A stretch of DNA of 64,000 nucleotides from Heliomarina baculiformis. GTDB taxonomy: Bacteria > Pseudomonadota > Alphaproteobacteria > Rhodobacterales > Rhodobacteraceae. Positions 54,122-63,620 of the stretch are shown piece by piece. The DNA lies in assembly GCF_019966545.1 (NCBI RefSeq), contig NZ_JAIMIC010000004.1:422873-486872 (forward strand), read 5' to 3'. Every line of letters starts with the position of its first letter. Position 1 is the first letter of the stretch. The notes beneath the pieces were generated by a model. It made no database searches. It saw only the letters and a list, made by a program, of their open reading frames with translations, and was not told the DNA's origin. The translations under genes and the position numbers were made by a program.

Positions 54122-54278
54122 GAACGCGGGGCCGCGAGGACAGTTGCCCAAAGCATGGCTCCGTCCTGCGTGGACGTCCATTCCTGGGCGATGAACGAAA
54201 CCCCTGCATGATCTGAAAAACCACCTTGCCCCCGCAGGCGACATCCATTAGCGATCGCGGCCTTCCAGAGGTGACGCC

Positions 54279-55520
54279 ATGCAGACAAATACCCTTGCCA
54301 TCGATTTCGGAACCTCGAATTCTGCGGCCGCCGTGGCCTATGAGGGCGGCATCTTTCGCATTCCGATCGAGCGGGGTGCCGAAACCCTGCCCACGGCTGT
54401 CTTTTTCCCGACCGACACGGGCCGGATGCGCATTGGCGCCTCGGCTGCGGATGCGCTGATCGCGGGCGAGGACGGGCGCTATATGCGGGCGCTGAAATCG
54501 GTGCTTGGCCTGCCGCTCTTGCACGAAAAGCGCCTGATCGGCGGCAAGCGGCGCACGCTGTCGGGCATCATCACCGAGTTCCTGACCGAGCTGCGCCAGC
54601 GCTCTGAGACCGCGACGGGGCTGACTTTTACCAAGGCGCTGTCGGGCCGACCGGTGCATTTCCACAGCAACGATCCCGCCAAGGACGCGCAGGCCGAGAC
54701 CGATCTGCGCGCCTGCTACCTTGCCGCCGGGTTCAGCGAGGTCCGCTTTCTGGCCGAACCCGAGGCGGCGGCGATTGCCAGCCACGGGCTGGGTGAGGCA
54801 GAGCAGACCGGGCTGATCGTCGATATCGGCGGCGGTACCTCGGATTTCTCGGTGTTCCGCAGCGGAGAGGACGGCCCCGAGATCCTTGCCAACCACGGCA
54901 TCCGGCTGGGCGGGACGGATTTCGACCACGCGGTTTCGCTTCTGCACGCGATGCCCGCACTGGGCCTGGGCGGCGAGCTGCGCCGCGAGATGGGGCAGGG
55001 GCTCTTGCCGGTGCCGCGCGCGCCCTATGTGGATCTTGCGACATGGGCCAAGATCCCCTTCCTCTACACGCCCGAGACCCGGCGCATGGTCGCCGACATG
55101 GTCCGGCTGGCTGTCGATCCCGAGCGCATGGGGCGGCTGCTGACGGTGTTGGAGGAAGAACTGGGTCACGAGCTGGCCTTTGCGGTCGAACGCGGCAAGA
55201 TCGCCGCCAATGGCGGTACCGGCGCGGCGCAGATCGGCATGGGGTTCATCACGCCAAATCTGTCGCAGGAGATCACACCGCAAAGCCTCGATTCCGCGCT
55301 GAGTGACAACCGTGCGCTGCTGCGCGACGCCGCCGCCGAGACCCTGCGCATGGCCGGAGTCGGCCCGGATGAGATCGGCCGTATCGTGCTGGTCGGCGGC
55401 TCGAGCCTGATGCGCTTTGTCTCGGAAGAGGCGAGCGCGCTCTGTCCTAATGCGCAGGTCCTGCGGTCTGAGGCTTTCACCGCCGTGGTCGACGGTCTGG
55501 CCCTCGCCGCCCGCCTATGA
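54279..55520 (+). CDS. Hsp70-like protein (YegD type, no substrate domain)
   Basis: A 413-residue actin-fold ATPase of the Hsp70 superfamily. The phosphate loops AIDFGTSNSAAAVAY and LIVDIGGGTSDFSVF and the adenosine motif IVLVGGSSLMRFV are present. The C-terminal beta-sandwich and lid of DnaK are missing, as in YegD-like proteins. The client and role are unknown. It is an isolated gene between the FAD oxidoreductase and the ABC exporter. Confidence 0.9.
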   Translation: MQTNTLAIDFGTSNSAAAVAYEGGIFRIPIERGAETLPTAVFFPTDTGRMRIGASAADALIAGEDGRYMRALKSVLGLPLLHEKRLIGGKRRTLSGIITEFLTELRQRSETATGLTFTKALSGRPVHFHSNDPAKDAQAETDLRACYLAAGFSEVRFLAEPEAAAIASHGLGEAEQTGLIVDIGGGTSDFSVFRSGEDGPEILANHGIRLGGTDFDHAVSLLHAMPALGLGGELRREMGQGLLPVPRAPYVDLATWAKIPFLYTPETRRMVADMVRLAVDPERMGRLLTVLEEELGHELAFAVERGKIAANGGTGAAQIGMGFITPNLSQEITPQSLDSALSDNRALLRDAAAETLRMAGVGPDEIGRIVLVGGSSLMRFVSEEASALCPNAQVLRSEAFTAVVDGLALAARL

Positions 55521-55563
55521 GCCGGGAATAAGGGCCTGAACAGGGCAAAAGGCACCCTTCCGA

Positions 55564-55596
55564 TGCACAGGGGGTGTACAGAGGGTGTACAGGTGG
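55564..55596. repeat. Three 11-nt tandem repeats with TGTAC core
   Basis: Units are TGCACAGGGGG, TGTACAGAGGG and TGTACAGGTGG, in direct tandem and followed by TGCCCG. They lie 44 bp after the Hsp70-like gene and 128 bp before the ABC exporter start. A matching array is present after the RTX gene. The 11-nt spacing is close to one helical turn, which suggests phased protein binding, but the function is unknown. Confidence 0.7.
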
Positions 55597-55723
55597 TGCC
55601 CGCCGTTTTGCGCCCTTGCGCCGCATCTTTAAGCAGGGATGCGAGGCGGCTGTCGGCCTCTCGCGATTGTGCCGTCACCCTGCCCCGAGGGGGCATTTGC
55701 GCGCTGGCGAATGTTCCGGTCCC

Positions 55724-57448
55724 ATGCTAACCGCTGACCTCGAAATGATACGTGAATTCGCCGAATATTACCGCCCGTGGAAAGCGCTTTTCTGGCTCGA
55801 TTTCGGCAGTGCCGTATTGTCGGGCCTGCTCGAACTTGGCTTTCCGCTAGCGATCAAGCTCTTCATCGACGTGCTGCTGCCGAAGGGCGATGTGCTGCTC
55901 ACCATCCTTGCCGCTGTCGGTCTGACCGCGATCTACGCGATCAACTCCGGCCTGATGGCGATCGTGATCTACTGGGGGCACAAGCTTGGCATCAACATCG
56001 AAACCGAGATGCGCCGCAAGGCCTTTGACCAGCTGCAACGACTGTCATTTTCCTATTTCGACAAGGTGCGTACCGGCAAGCTTGTCTCGCGGGTGACGCG
56101 CGATCTGGAAGAGATCGGCGAGGTGGCGCATCACGGGCCCGAGGATCTTTTCGTGGCGGTGATGACCTTTGTCGGCGCCTTTGTGATGATGCTGGCCATC
56201 GATGTGAAACTGGCACTGATCACCGCGACGATCGTGCCCGCCTGCATGGTGATCGTCATGGTATTTGGCGGGCGCATGACCAAGACATGGCGCGAGATCT
56301 ACGCCCGGGTGGCCGATTTCAACGTCCGTCTTGAAGAAAATGTGGGCGGTATCCGCGTGGTGCAGGCCTTTGCCAATGAAGACCATGAAAAACGCCTGTT
56401 TTCAAAGGACAACGCCCGGTATCGCGATACCAAGCTGTCGGCCTACAGGGTCATGGCGGCCTCTTCGACGCTGAACTACATGGGCATGCGCTTTGTGCAG
56501 GTGGTGGTCATGGTGGTCGGGGCGGTCTTTGTGCTGAACGGATCGCTCACCACAGGCGGATACGTGGCCTTCCTGCTGCTGATCGGCCTGTTTTTCCGAC
56601 CGCTGGAAAAGATCGCGGCCGTCATCGAACTGTACCCCCGTGGCATCGCCGGTTTCCGCCGTTATCTCGAACTGCTCGAGATCGAACCTGACGTGATCGA
56701 CAAGCCCGATGCACGCCCCGCGCCGGCGCTGCGCGGCGAGGTACGTTTCGAAGGCGTGACCTTTGGCTATGCCGAGAACCGCGCAATTCTGCGCGACATT
56801 TCCCTTGAGGTCGGGGCCGGGCAAACGGTGGCCTTCGTCGGACCGTCGGGAGCGGGCAAGACCTCGCTTTTGGCGTTGGTGCCGCGATTCTATGAGCCGG
56901 ACGCGGGCCGGATCACCATCGACGGGATCGACGTGAAGGACCTGACCCTGCAGTCGTTGCGCCGCCAGATCGGTATCGTCAGCCAGGACGTGTTCCTGTT
57001 CGGCGGGACGCTGCGGGAAAACATCGCCTATGGGCGGCTGGACGCGAGCGAGGAAGAAATCCAGCAGGCGGCGGAGCAGGCGCGGCTGAGCGACATGATC
57101 GAAGCGCTGCCGCTCGGGCTGGATACCGTCGTCGGCGAACGCGGCGTGACGCTTTCCGGCGGGCAGAAGCAACGGGTGGCCATCGCCCGGATCTTCCTGC
57201 GCAACCCGCCGGTCCTGATCCTCGACGAGGCGACCTCGGCACTGGATACGGAGACCGAGCGGCAGGTACAGCGGGCGTTGCACGACCTTTCGCAAGGCCG
57301 CACGACCCTTGTCATTGCCCACCGGCTTGGCACCGTCCGCGATGCGGACCGGATTGTGGTGATGGACGCGGGGCGGATCGTCGAAGTGGGCGATCACGAG
57401 GAGCTGGTCCGCCTTGGCGGGCGCTACGCGCGGCTGAACGCGGCCTGA
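55724..57448 (+). CDS. ABC exporter (fused membrane and ATPase domains)
   Basis: A 574-residue half-transporter of the MsbA/lipid-exporter type, acting as a dimer. Six membrane helices in residues 15-310 include the coupling-helix region QLQRLSFSYFDKVRTGKLVS. The ATPase has Walker A FVGPSGAGKTSLLAL, Q-loop VSQDVFLFGGT, signature TLSGGQKQRVAIARIF and Walker B VLILDEATSALD, then the H-loop IAHRLGTV. The ATG chosen fits the family; a longer in-frame extension runs back through the 11-nt repeats and is rejected. The substrate is unknown. Confidence 0.93.
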   Translation: MLTADLEMIREFAEYYRPWKALFWLDFGSAVLSGLLELGFPLAIKLFIDVLLPKGDVLLTILAAVGLTAIYAINSGLMAIVIYWGHKLGINIETEMRRKAFDQLQRLSFSYFDKVRTGKLVSRVTRDLEEIGEVAHHGPEDLFVAVMTFVGAFVMMLAIDVKLALITATIVPACMVIVMVFGGRMTKTWREIYARVADFNVRLEENVGGIRVVQAFANEDHEKRLFSKDNARYRDTKLSAYRVMAASSTLNYMGMRFVQVVVMVVGAVFVLNGSLTTGGYVAFLLLIGLFFRPLEKIAAVIELYPRGIAGFRRYLELLEIEPDVIDKPDARPAPALRGEVRFEGVTFGYAENRAILRDISLEVGAGQTVAFVGPSGAGKTSLLALVPRFYEPDAGRITIDGIDVKDLTLQSLRRQIGIVSQDVFLFGGTLRENIAYGRLDASEEEIQQAAEQARLSDMIEALPLGLDTVVGERGVTLSGGQKQRVAIARIFLRNPPVLILDEATSALDTETERQVQRALHDLSQGRTTLVIAHRLGTVRDADRIVVMDAGRIVEVGDHEELVRLGGRYARLNAA

Positions 57449-57503
57449 GTTCCGGGCGTGGCATGCCCGCCGTCCGGTCTTGTGGCAGGTGAATGGGCAG
57501 TGA

Positions 57504-57556
57504 GGCGCAGGGGACCTGCGCCGCCTCCGGCGGGGATACTTTATGACCCAAAGAAG
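57504..57556 (+). repeat. Dispersed repeat with hairpin, copy 4
   Basis: A perfect 8-bp hairpin with a 3-nt loop (57504-57522) abuts a 34-bp copy of the dispersed repeat (57523-57556), differing at two positions from the 16239 copy. It lies between the ABC exporter and the TonB-receptor pseudogene. The hairpin-plus-core arrangement matches the xdhB copy. Confidence 0.8.
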
Positions 57557-57628
57557 CAGGGGGCGCTTTGGCACCGAGGATGTTCAGGCGGCAATTGGGC
57601 CTTGTTTGCCTAGAGGGCTGACTGGCAT

Positions 57629-57660
57629 CAAAAAAGGGCGCGCTTGCGGGGCGCGCCTTT
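57629..57660 (-). terminator. Terminator downstream of the TonB-receptor pseudogene
   Basis: A 7-bp GGCGCGC stem (57637-57643 with 57651-57657) is followed on the minus strand by a run ending TTTTTT. It lies just beyond the pseudogene stop, and an A/T pairing makes it partly usable for the plus strand too. Confidence 0.75.
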
Positions 57661-57682
57661 TGCTTTCGGGTTTGGTGATTTC

Positions 57683-59702
57683 CTAGAAGGACGTGCTCAG
57701 GTTGAAGGTGATCACCCGGCCTTCGCCCTGCCAGCAGTCGGAGGTGCCGAAAGAGGTCTGGCAGCTTGCCGTATAGGCTTCGTCCGTCAGGTTGGTGACG
57801 TTGAGGTTCGCCGTCCATTTTGGGGCGAAATCCCAGCTGGTGCCCGCATCCATCAGCCAGGCGCTTTGCGCCGGCAAGGTGTTGGCGTCGTCGGCCTAGC
57901 TGTCGCCTTGGTAGCTCGCGCCGAGGCGCAGCTCCAGCTCCGGCATGGCGATCGGTATATGGGTGGGTTCCAGCAAGGCGAAGCGTTCGACCACCGATTG
58001 CGGGGTCTTGCCGACAAAGCCGGGATCCGAGGCGAATTCGGTGATTTCCACATCGAGATCGGTGAAGGCGGCGCGCAGGGCGAGGCTGTCGGTCAGGCGC
58101 ATGTCGGCTTCGAGTTCGAAGCCGCGCGAGCGGGCCTCGCCGAGGGTGCGGCTGTCGGAGGTGCGGCCGTTGACGAAGGACTGGGCCACGTCTTGACGGC
58201 GGATGTCGAAGGCCGAGATGGTGACCGGCGTTACGTCGTTTGGCTGCCACTACAAGTCCACCTCGATCTGCTGGCCGGTCTCCGGTTGCGAGGTGAGGGT
58301 CGAGGCATCGAGCGCCTGCGGGTAGGTCCCGGCGGTCACGTAGGGGGTGACATCGCTGATCTGACGCATCAGGGCGAGACGCCAGGAGAAGGCATCGTCT
58401 TCGCGGTCGAGATTGGCGTCGATACGGTTGTCGAAGGATGACGAGACCTTGTCGCAGCGTCCATTCAGGGTTGCGATCCAGCCATCGCCGAAACGGATCT
58501 GGTCCTGTGCGTAGATGCCGATCTGTTCCTGCACGCGGACACCGTCGATATAGGGCGCGCCGACAGCTGGCTGGGGAGTGCTGTATTCGAGGGGGCACCG
58601 GTTCGAGCGGGGTGCCGAGGGCAAAGGATTGCTTTTCATCGAGCCGGTATCGGCGGACGTGGAGGCCGCGCCGGTCGCGAAGCGTCGGCTAAAGCGCGGG
58701 TCGTTCTGGATGGTGGTCGCCTCGCTGTCATGGGCGAAGACAAAACGGTTGACCTCGGCGGTCGCGGTCGGGATCTGACCGGTCGTAAACCCGTTGTGGT
58801 AGACGTAGAGCTCTTTCAGGTTCGCCTTTCCGATGCGGAAAGTATCGGTCATCTCCCAAGCACCGATGTCGCGGCGGTAGATGCCGGTGACGATCAGCTG
58901 TTCGCGTTCGAAGTCATCCGCATCCGGTTTGCCGCCGTTATAGCAATCTTCGAAGAACCCGAACGGCGCCGCCTGTTCGGTGCCGAAATAGGGCAGGAAC
59001 TGCCGACATGGTCTTCGTCCATATATGTGTAGGAGAGGTGCAGGATCAGCAGGCTGCCATCGGCAAAGGCCGTGGTTGCATCGCCATAGGCGATGCCTTC
59101 GAATCCGTCCTCGAGCATGCCATGCCCATCCTGCCGGGGCGCCTTCAGCCCGTAACGATAGGACAGGTCATTACCTATCACGCCGGACCGCTCTCCGCTA
59201 GCCGAGGTGCGGCCCTCGCTGCCGGCGCCCAAGCTGAGCCTTGTGCCAGTGGTGCCGTCTGGCATTTTCGAGACATAGTTGATGAAAAGAGCCGAACCCG
59301 TAAGAGAAGAGCGACAGCCCGTCCATAAAGGCGCCGCTGTCGAAAGCGTTGAAACCACGGATGTAGAACCAGTTGGTGTCGCTGTCATAGCTGTGGAGCT
59401 AGTTTTTGCACCCTCGCGATATTGCGAAGCGCCTCGTCGACCTTGCGGGGCGATTTCTTTTCACAAGTTTCGCGGGGGATGACGCTGACCGATTGGGGCA
59501 CTTTGGTGATGGTGGTGGCGGTCTTCATGCCCGATAGGGTGTTCGGGATCAGCCGGCCATGAACCGGATCGGCGCCTTCGGGATCGAAGGTGATCGGATC
59601 GAGTTCGATAAATTCGTCCTGGGCGGCGGCTTGCAGGGCAAAGCCACCGGCAAGCAGGGTGGTGCCCGCCAGCAGCGCGGGCCGTGTCAGGCGTGTCTTT
59701 AT
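57683..59702 (-). pseudogene. Decayed TonB-dependent siderophore receptor
   Basis: Fragments in one order encode an outer-membrane TonB-dependent receptor. They are a signal peptide (TRPALLAGTTLLAGGFALQAAAQ, key part LLAGGFALQAAAQ), plug-domain pieces (KTATTITKVPQSVSVIPRE, DTNWFYIRGFNAFDSGAF), barrel strands and a C-terminal strand ending FNLSTSF. The expected ATG reads ATA at 59700-59702. Frameshifts occur near 59370-59400, within 59270-59290 (with apparent loss of plug sequence) and near 58990-59005. In-frame TAG stops lie at 58250-58252 and 57896-57898. The gene cannot make a full receptor. The adjacent AraC regulator is intact. Confidence 0.9.
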
Positions 59703-59780
59703 GTAATCGGTCCCCTTGGCGGAAGTGTTATTGCGGCCGAAAGCATGGCTTGGGCCGGGATTTAGCGCTTCCTAGGGGAC

Positions 59781-60704
59781 TCACCCGACGTTGTCTTGAC
59801 TGAAACTGTCGGATATTGTGCGATCCTGTTCCGAGATCGATTTTCTGCGCCATTGTCCGGGCGTTTCGCCGGTGACAGTGCGGAAGGCGCGGGTCAGATG
59901 GGCCTGATCTGCAAAGCCGACCATCACGGCCACATCGGCGATGGAATAGCGGTTTTCTTCCAAGAGCCGCTGCGCGGTGTCGACACGGATCGCCTGAAGG
60001 GCGCGGTGCGGGGTTTCTCCGCGCGTCTTCCGATAGGCATGGGCGAACCAGCTTTCCGACAGCCCCGCGCGTTCCGCCATCTCGGAAACCGGCAGGCGGC
60101 GGTGCATCTCGGTGCGCATCAACCGGTCGACCTGAGTCAGCTGATCCTGTGTCAGCCCGCCGCGCAGCGGTTCATCGCTCTGGACGCTGCTCCGGGAGGC
60201 GAGCATCTTGGCAACGATGCCTAGCGCGAGGCAATCCAGCAGGACGGCTCCGGCGGTGCCCCGGCGGATATCTTCGGCAAGTGTTTCGGCGATGGCGAGA
60301 ACGCCGCTGTCCTCGGTGAGATAGACTGGCTGATCCAGCAGATGCGACGGCTCGCCCATCTCTGTCAGGCACGAGGCGAGATAACGCGCATTGAAATGCA
60401 GATCGAGGTGTTCGAACTTGGTTGGCCCCGCGATCTGCGACGTTATCGGGACCGAGCCGGGAATATAGACGGCGCGCACCGTCTGCGCCTCTTCGCCCGT
60501 CCTGTCGTGAAGCGACAGGGGCGAGGGCTCACTGCCCAGCACGATCACGAAACGCGGGTCCCGGGCGATATGCTGACCGCGCGCGCCCGCGTGAGCTTCT
60601 ACCGTCCAGAGATCGGCCACCAGTCCTTGCGTCGCTGCGTAGATCAGCGGCGCGATCGGGCGAATATTGGACAGCACGGACTTTATGCTGGGCCGGAATG
60701 ACAT
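59781..60704 (-). CDS. AraC-family transcriptional regulator
   Basis: A 307-residue AraC regulator. The C-terminal double helix-turn-helix is complete: RRLPVSEMAERAGLSESWFA, then RYSIADVAVMVGFADQAHLT and RAFRTVTGETPGQWRR. The N-terminal half should sense an effector. It is 78 bp upstream of the TonB-receptor pseudogene in the same direction. Regulators of this type commonly activate siderophore receptors, so its local target has probably been lost. Confidence 0.93.
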   Translation of the reverse strand: MSFRPSIKSVLSNIRPIAPLIYAATQGLVADLWTVEAHAGARGQHIARDPRFVIVLGSEPSPLSLHDRTGEEAQTVRAVYIPGSVPITSQIAGPTKFEHLDLHFNARYLASCLTEMGEPSHLLDQPVYLTEDSGVLAIAETLAEDIRRGTAGAVLLDCLALGIVAKMLASRSSVQSDEPLRGGLTQDQLTQVDRLMRTEMHRRLPVSEMAERAGLSESWFAHAYRKTRGETPHRALQAIRVDTAQRLLEENRYSIADVAVMVGFADQAHLTRAFRTVTGETPGQWRRKSISEQDRTISDSFSQDNVG

Positions 60705-60909
60705 TCGAAAACTCGCATACCTGAATATTTCTGTCAGTTAATTTTGCAACACTCGCCGAAGATCGCAAGCCCAAAGCGTACAAACTGTTTAGAAATCTTG
60801 GTTTCTGATGGGGGCCTGCGAATTAAACGGGGCGACGGGTGTTTTTGATGCAATTGGCGTTCGGGTGGTTCTGGTCTAAAAGGGGAGAAAACGGATACGG
60901 CAGGCTTCG

Positions 60910-61551
60910 TTGCAGGAAACCGCTCTATACGCGCCGATCAAGCGCCACCTTGAGGCTCAGGGCTATTCGGTCAAATCCGAGGTGGCCGGTGCCGATGTGG
61001 TGGCCTTGCGCGGTGACGATCCCGATCCGGTTATTGTCGAGATGAAGACGGCTTTTTCCCTGTCGCTAGTGCAGCAGGGGATCGTGCGGCAGTCGATTAG
61101 CGACTGGGTCTACCTCGCTGTTCCGACCATCAAGGGGCGCAAGACGCTCGGCCGACATCTGGGCCTTTGTCGTCGGCTAGGGCTTGGCCTTATCACGGTC
61201 CGGGCCAAGGATGGGCATGTCGAGGTTCATTGTGATCCCGCACCTTTTGCGCCGCGAAAGATAAAGGTCCGGCGCGACAGGCTGCTGCGTGAGTTCTCGC
61301 GTCGCGTCGGTGACCCCAATATCGGTGGCTCGAACCGGGTGACGCTTATCACCGCCTATCGCTTGGATGCGATGCGCTGCGCCAAGCATCTGGCCGATGC
61401 CGGGCCTAGCAAGGGCGCGGTCGTGGCAAGTGCCACCGGTGTTGCGCGGGCGACAACGATCATGCGCGATGACCATTACGGCTGGTTTGAAAGGGTCGCT
61501 AAGGGGATTTACCAGCTGACGCCAAAGGGGCAGGCGGCGCTGCCGGACTAA
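60910..61551 (+). CDS. DUF2161 (PD-(D/E)XK-like) protein
   Basis: A 213-residue protein of DUF2161, a predicted phosphodiesterase of the PD-(D/E)XK nuclease fold. The core is GADVVALRGDDPDPVIVEMK, giving the D...E-x-K pattern, with QSISDWVYLAVP next. A winged-helix-like C-terminal part follows (GVARATTIMRDDHYGWFERV, KGIYQLTPKGQAAL). The start is TTG: the frame has a stop upstream and no other start between, and GGCAGG lies 5 nt before it. The real activity is not known. Confidence 0.85.
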   Translation: MQETALYAPIKRHLEAQGYSVKSEVAGADVVALRGDDPDPVIVEMKTAFSLSLVQQGIVRQSISDWVYLAVPTIKGRKTLGRHLGLCRRLGLGLITVRAKDGHVEVHCDPAPFAPRKIKVRRDRLLREFSRRVGDPNIGGSNRVTLITAYRLDAMRCAKHLADAGPSKGAVVASATGVARATTIMRDDHYGWFERVAKGIYQLTPKGQAALPD

Positions 61552-61737
61552 CTGAGGGGCGGCGGAGTGTTAACCAATAAGTTGACGGTGTTTCGCCAAT
61601 GGCACCCGCAAGCTGCAAAGTGTGGGTGGCTGACAAGTGTTTGTTGACTTGTGAAGAATTTCGATGGCTGATCGCTTCATTCCCCGGCCTTTTCCAAGCC
61701 GGTATTTCAACGATCCCGAATTTCGAAAGAGTAGCAT

Positions 61738-63513
61738 ATGTTCGATACGATCAAGACAGCCGTATTTTCTCTCGACACTCCCACTTCCAGTTTTGCCGAA
61801 TACAAACTGACGCCGCTCTCCAACGGCACTATTCTTCAGACCTACATAATGTCAGCGTTTGGCTATGATCAGGCGGACTTTCCGGCAAGCGATGGGTACA
61901 ATCACCTCGCGGGCCAGATCCTTGATGCGAATGGCAAGCCCATGGGCGACGCTTTCTCGATCCAGAAGACCGCCGGTTTCACCCCGGCCGATCATCAGGT
62001 CGCCGTGCTGAAGGATGGCGGCTTTGCGGTCACATGGGATTTCCTGGGCGATGAGAACGCACGGGTTCGGATTTTCGAGGAAAACGGTAAGGCCCGGACC
62101 AAGGAAATTATCCTTGGTGAGGAAGAGACGGATTTCGACGATGAAACCCATATCATTGCCGAGGACCACGGCGGTTTCACGATCTTCATGGAGAACGACA
62201 CCAGCATTCTATACGGACGCTGGGAGCAGCAAACGTTCGATGCCAACGGAGACGCACTGAACGAACCTGCGACGCTGGATGCGGTGACGGCGTACCGCGA
62301 CGACGCGAACGTGCTGATGCGGCTGACTGACGGGCAGATCCGTTTTGTGGGCACTGACCCGCATGCTTATAACGTGGATGGCTACACCTATACGGATGGT
62401 TCTCAGCGCGCCACGCAGTATCCTGGCCTGTCTGGACGCGATCCGCGCGAGGTCATTCCGCTGGCCGACAACTATTATGCTATGGCCGGTATTCAGGAAG
62501 AAGGCTCAGCCGAGCCTATCGTTCTGCATGTTTTGCAGCCGAACCCAGAATTTCCCAATCGCGATGTCAAGATCACCGGCGAGATCACCGTGTCCGAGGC
62601 GACCTACTTCTATTATGGCGCCCAGCCTTCGATGGTTGCTTTGCCCGAAGGCGGGGTGGTCGTGTTCTGGACCGATGCCACGGGCAATATCTATGACACC
62701 GAAGATGAACGGTATGGCACCGGTAACAACGTCATGGCGCAGGTCTATGATTCCGATTTCGATCCCGTGGGCGGGAATGTGGTCGTTCACCAATCGCTGG
62801 ATGGATCGCAAACGCTGAGCGATGCAACGCTGACGGAGAACGGCCAGATTCTTCTTGCCTATTCGGATGCCACTGAAAACGGCAGCTCGCTGGTCGGTGC
62901 GCTCTTCAATGTCACCAAGAACGGGCTCGAGGCCGCAAGCGGCGGCGGGTCGACTGGCGGGTCCAAGACCATCACCGGCACCGGCAAGGCCGATAAGCTG
63001 GTAGGCACCGGCAAGGATGACGTGATTGTCGGCAAGGGCGGGTCCGACGTAATCAAGGGCCGGGGCGGCGATGACGAGATCAGCGGCGGTGGGGGCAAGG
63101 ACAAGATCCTCGCAGGTGGTGGCCATGATGATATCCGCGGCGACAAGGGCGCGGATACGCTCAAGGGCGGCGGCGGGCGCGATACGCTGAACGGCGGCGG
63201 CGGCAATGACAAGCTGGACGGGGGCAAGGGCGATGACGTTCTGACCGGCGGCAAGGGGGGCGACGTCTTTATCTTTGGCAAGGGATTTGGCTCGGACCGC
63301 ATCACCGACTTTTCCGGCGGCGGCAAGAATGGCGACAGCATCCTGTTCAAGGCTGGGGGCGGCGAGGCCAGTTCCTTCAAAGCGTTCAGCAACCACAGCA
63401 CCGACACCGCCGATGGCGTTCTCTATGACATGGGCGATGACGGACAGAACGCGCTGCTTATCGAAGGGCTGACCCTGTCCGACCTGCGCGGCGGCTGGTT
63501 CGACTTCGCCTGA
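61738..63513 (+). CDS. RTX calcium-binding secreted protein
   Basis: A 591-residue acidic protein without a classical signal peptide. Residues about 20-400 consist of repeated beta-strand units with alternating LKDGGFAVTWD, EDHGGFTIFME and LPEGGVVVFWTDA, suggesting a beta-propeller-like domain. After a Gly/Ser linker come 11 glycine- and aspartate-rich nonapeptides, then a C-terminal cap ending WFDFA. This is the layout of calcium-folded proteins exported by type I secretion. No secretion ABC/adaptor genes are beside it. Its function, perhaps adhesion or an enzyme of unknown type, is open. Confidence 0.9.
   Translation: MFDTIKTAVFSLDTPTSSFAEYKLTPLSNGTILQTYIMSAFGYDQADFPASDGYNHLAGQILDANGKPMGDAFSIQKTAGFTPADHQVAVLKDGGFAVTWDFLGDENARVRIFEENGKARTKEIILGEEETDFDDETHIIAEDHGGFTIFMENDTSILYGRWEQQTFDANGDALNEPATLDAVTAYRDDANVLMRLTDGQIRFVGTDPHAYNVDGYTYTDGSQRATQYPGLSGRDPREVIPLADNYYAMAGIQEEGSAEPIVLHVLQPNPEFPNRDVKITGEITVSEATYFYYGAQPSMVALPEGGVVVFWTDATGNIYDTEDERYGTGNNVMAQVYDSDFDPVGGNVVVHQSLDGSQTLSDATLTENGQILLAYSDATENGSSLVGALFNVTKNGLEAASGGGSTGGSKTITGTGKADKLVGTGKDDVIVGKGGSDVIKGRGGDDEISGGGGKDKILAGGGHDDIRGDKGADTLKGGGGRDTLNGGGGNDKLDGGKGDDVLTGGKGGDVFIFGKGFGSDRITDFSGGGKNGDSILFKAGGGEASSFKAFSNHSTDTADGVLYDMGDDGQNALLIEGLTLSDLRGGWFDFA
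62977..63273 (+). repeat. Eleven RTX nonapeptide repeats (27 bp each)
   Basis: Eleven consecutive units follow the GGxGxDxUx pattern, for example GKGGSDVIK, GRGGDDEIS, GGGGNDKLD and GGKGDDVLT. They form the calcium-binding parallel beta-roll of the RTX protein. Some units lack the second glycine pair (GTGKADKLV, GDKGADTLK). Confidence 0.93.
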
Positions 63514-63529
63514 TAGGTATGACGGATGT

Positions 63530-63562
63530 CCGACAGGGGGTGTACGGTTTGTGTACCGTCTG
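63530..63562. repeat. Second 11-nt phased TGTAC array
   Basis: Tandem units CCGACAGGGGG, TGTACGGTTTG and TGTACCGTCTG are followed by TGCCGGGC. Spacing, ACAGGGGG-TGTAC junction and the closing TGCC match the array at 55564-55596, although the units themselves differ. It begins 17 bp after the RTX stop. Confidence 0.6.
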
Positions 63563-63591
63563 TGCCGGGCGAAATCCTCTGAACATCTGAG

Positions 63592-63620
63592 CCGGGGCGC
63601 CGATTCATATCGCGCCCCGG
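63592..63620 (+). terminator. Probable terminator or stem-loop after the RTX gene
   Basis: A 9-bp perfect GC stem (63592-63600 with 63612-63620) with an 11-nt loop is followed by TTCTGATT, a weak T-tail. It likely ends RTX transcription before the rRNA-type promoter. Confidence 0.6.

Noticed and set aside
61599..61868. 89-residue plus-strand frame before the RTX gene
   Set aside because: Overlaps the RTX start in another frame and has no recognisable feature.
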